Part shown: piece by piece, positions 5,606 to 6,683 of the stretch
How the letters are laid out: the number at the start of each line of letters is the position of its first letter
How positions within the stretch are numbered: the first letter of the stretch is position 1
Source of the DNA: JBJXHB01 sp046160725
Lineage (GTDB): Bacteria > Pseudomonadota > Gammaproteobacteria > Burkholderiales > Burkholderiaceae_C
Direction of reading: 5' to 3'
NCBI GenBank assembly: GCA_046160725.1
Contig: JBJXHB010000119.1
Location: forward strand, 1 to 6,683
DNA: 6,683 bases
Notes under the pieces: model-generated
Told to the model about the DNA's origin: nothing
Databases searched by the model: none
The model's input: only the letters and a program-made list of their open reading frames with translations
Translations under genes and position numbers: made by a program

Positions 5606-6683
5606 GCGGGCACCTCGTTCGGTCCGAAGCGCGCATGGTTCTTGGCCCACGGATCAAAAAAGACTTCGTCGACGTAGCGCTCGACCTTCACCACCCCGTC
5701 CACCGCCACCAGCGCACGGGTGACGTGAATCACGATATCGAGGGTGAGCAGCGCCAGGTGCTTGAGCTCGCTGCGGGACAGGCTCGCCGCTTCGGGGTTT
5801 TCCTTGGCCATGAACATGAAGCGCTCGAACGACAGCGCACAACTCTCGGCGTGCCAGGAGGTGATCGACCCGGCGTGGCCGGTGGTCAACAGCTTGAGGA
5901 AGTCCCACGCCTCGCTGCCGCGCAGTTCGGCGAGCAGCACCCGGCTCGGCGCCATGCGCATGCAGCTGGCAATTAGCTCCGCCGGGGTTACGGTGGTCTG
6001 GTCTGCACGGCCTTTGGTGTAAAGCAAGTGCACACGGTTGGGGTGCCCCGGCAGCATCAGCTCGCGCACGTCTTCGATGGTCACCAGCCGTTCGGCGCCG
6101 GGGATGAACTGGCACATCGACTTCATCAGGGTGGTTTTGCCGGAGCCGGTATCACCCACCACTGCGATGTTCTTTCTGGCCTTAACGGCAGCGATCAGGA
6201 AGTCCTGCAACTGGTGATTCACCAGCTGCTGGGCCAGTGCTGCATCGTCCGGACTGAGTTGAGCCAGCAGTTCACAGCTACCAGCCGCCGCCGCGCCGGT
6301 CTTGAGGGCCTTCGGGCGCGGCCAGGTGTAGCGGTCGAAGGCGCCGTGGGTCTGGTAGAGCGCGAGCGGGATGATCCTGTCGCTGGGAATGCGGATTGAC
6401 ATCGACACCTGTCCCGGCTCCACCGCGGGCGGCAGCACGATCTGGATGCGTTCACCATCCGGCAACGTTGCCGACAGCAGGGGCCGCTGGGTGCCGACGT
6501 GCTGCTGCTGGGGCGAGGCGATCGCCACCGCCTGGGCGAAGGCTTCCAGTGCCTCGAAGGTCAGCGCCGGTTCGTCGATGTAGCGCACCGTGCCTTCGAC
6601 TTCCAGGATTAATTGCCCCGGCTGGTTGATCCACAGTTCGGTGGCGCCGGTGCCCGCATAGTGTTTTTGCAGCGGCGCGAGGT
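5599..6683 (-). CDS. virB11: VirB11-type conjugative traffic ATPase (N-terminus cut by window edge)
   Basis: This is the hexameric cytoplasmic ATPase that works at the inner-membrane base of a type IV secretion system and switches it between pilus assembly and substrate export. The frame stays open to the right edge, giving 360 residues. A GTG at 6588 is internal, because the residues before it (such as ATELWINQPG) are typical VirB11 N-terminal sequence. Visible motifs are Walker A GDTGSGKT (6133-6156), the Asp box VTIEDVREL, the Walker B region RVLLAELRGSEAW and the His box TGHAGSITSWHAE, all in family order. Known relatives are about 330-360 residues (Agrobacterium VirB11 343, R388 TrwD 361), so only a few N-terminal residues should be missing. 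The TGA stop lies inside the start of the next gene (ATGCTGA), so the two are probably co-translated. The family call is secure; the exact transfer-system subtype cannot be told from this gene alone. Confidence 0.96.
   Translation of the reverse strand, partial: LAPLQKHYAGTGATELWINQPGQLILEVEGTVRYIDEPALTFEALEAFAQAVAIASPQQQHVGTQRPLLSATLPDGERIQIVLPPAVEPGQVSMSIRIPSDRIIPLALYQTHGAFDRYTWPRPKALKTGAAAAGSCELLAQLSPDDAALAQQLVNHQLQDFLIAAVKARKNIAVVGDTGSGKTTLMKSMCQFIPGAERLVTIEDVRELMLPGHPNRVHLLYTKGRADQTTVTPAELIASCMRMAPSRVLLAELRGSEAWDFLKLLTTGHAGSITSWHAESCALSFERFMFMAKENPEAASLSRSELKHLALLTLDIVIHVTRALVAVDGVVKVERYVDEVFFDPWAKNHARFGPNEVPAC
5611..5616 (-). promoter_or_regulatory. Ribosome binding site for the 75-residue ORF
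   Basis: GAGGTG reads on the minus strand five bases before the ATG at 5605. It lies within the last codons of virB11, and it decides the start in favour of this ATG over an in-frame ATG 45 bases upstream (5650). Confidence 0.6.

Noticed and set aside
5606..5650. Upstream ATG at 5650 as the start of the small basic protein
   Set aside because: It would add 15 residues overlapping virB11 without a better ribosome site. The ATG at 5605 has GAGGTG at ideal spacing and the usual short overlap.
3483..5723. A 746-codon open frame on the plus strand, antisense to virD4
   Set aside because: It is in exact codon register with virD4, so each antisense stop would require a Leu TTA, Leu CTA or Ser TCA codon, all rare in GC-rich genes. 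Its translation is rich in Arg, His and Gln with no domain, while the minus strand encodes a clear coupling protein.
6586..6588. GTG at 6588 as the start of virB11
   Set aside because: The frame is open to the window edge, and the 31 residues before it look like the normal VirB11 N-terminal domain.

Overview
The window is a GC-rich stretch of bacterial DNA in which every supportable gene lies on the minus strand, so it reads from the right edge to the left. Gene content points to a conjugative plasmid or integrative conjugative element of a proteobacterium, most likely beta- or gammaproteobacterial. That placement is inferred from base composition, the VirB/VirD4-type secretion genes, an outer-membrane lipoprotein (a diderm cell) and an StbB-type partition protein. 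No host chromosomal gene is present to fix the species.

In transcription order the layout is: a VirB11 traffic ATPase cut by the right edge (5599-6683); a 75-residue, very basic protein of unknown function (5378-5605); a VirD4/TraG coupling protein (3474-5381); a possible 27-residue micro-ORF (3394-3477); an OmpA-family lipoprotein (2526-3377); a 584-residue protein with an LPD7 domain and a second module typical of plasmid transfer proteins (768-2522); and an StbB-like P-loop ATPase (3-701) ending at the left edge. Coding is nearly continuous. The only gaps are 16 bases, 3 bases and 66 bases, and none holds a convincing promoter or terminator. Three junctions overlap (ATGCTGA, ATGA, ATGA), as expected for one translationally coupled operon whose promoter lies beyond the right edge.

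Together the genes look like the energy and substrate-recruitment end of a conjugation apparatus. VirB11 would switch the channel between pilus assembly and DNA export, and VirD4 would bring the relaxase-DNA complex to it. The OmpA-like lipoprotein would tie the machine to peptidoglycan and the outer membrane. The LPD7 protein is probably a relaxosome or DNA-processing accessory, and the StbB-like ATPase links plasmid positioning to transfer. The relaxase and the remaining VirB channel genes are not in the window.

The core is known biology. The parts least explained are the 75-residue protein coupled between virB11 and virD4, the 27-residue ORF after virD4, the unassigned N-terminal half of the LPD7 protein, and the unusual P-loop of the StbB-like ATPase. 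I see no CRISPR array, insertion sequence, RNA gene or defence system.
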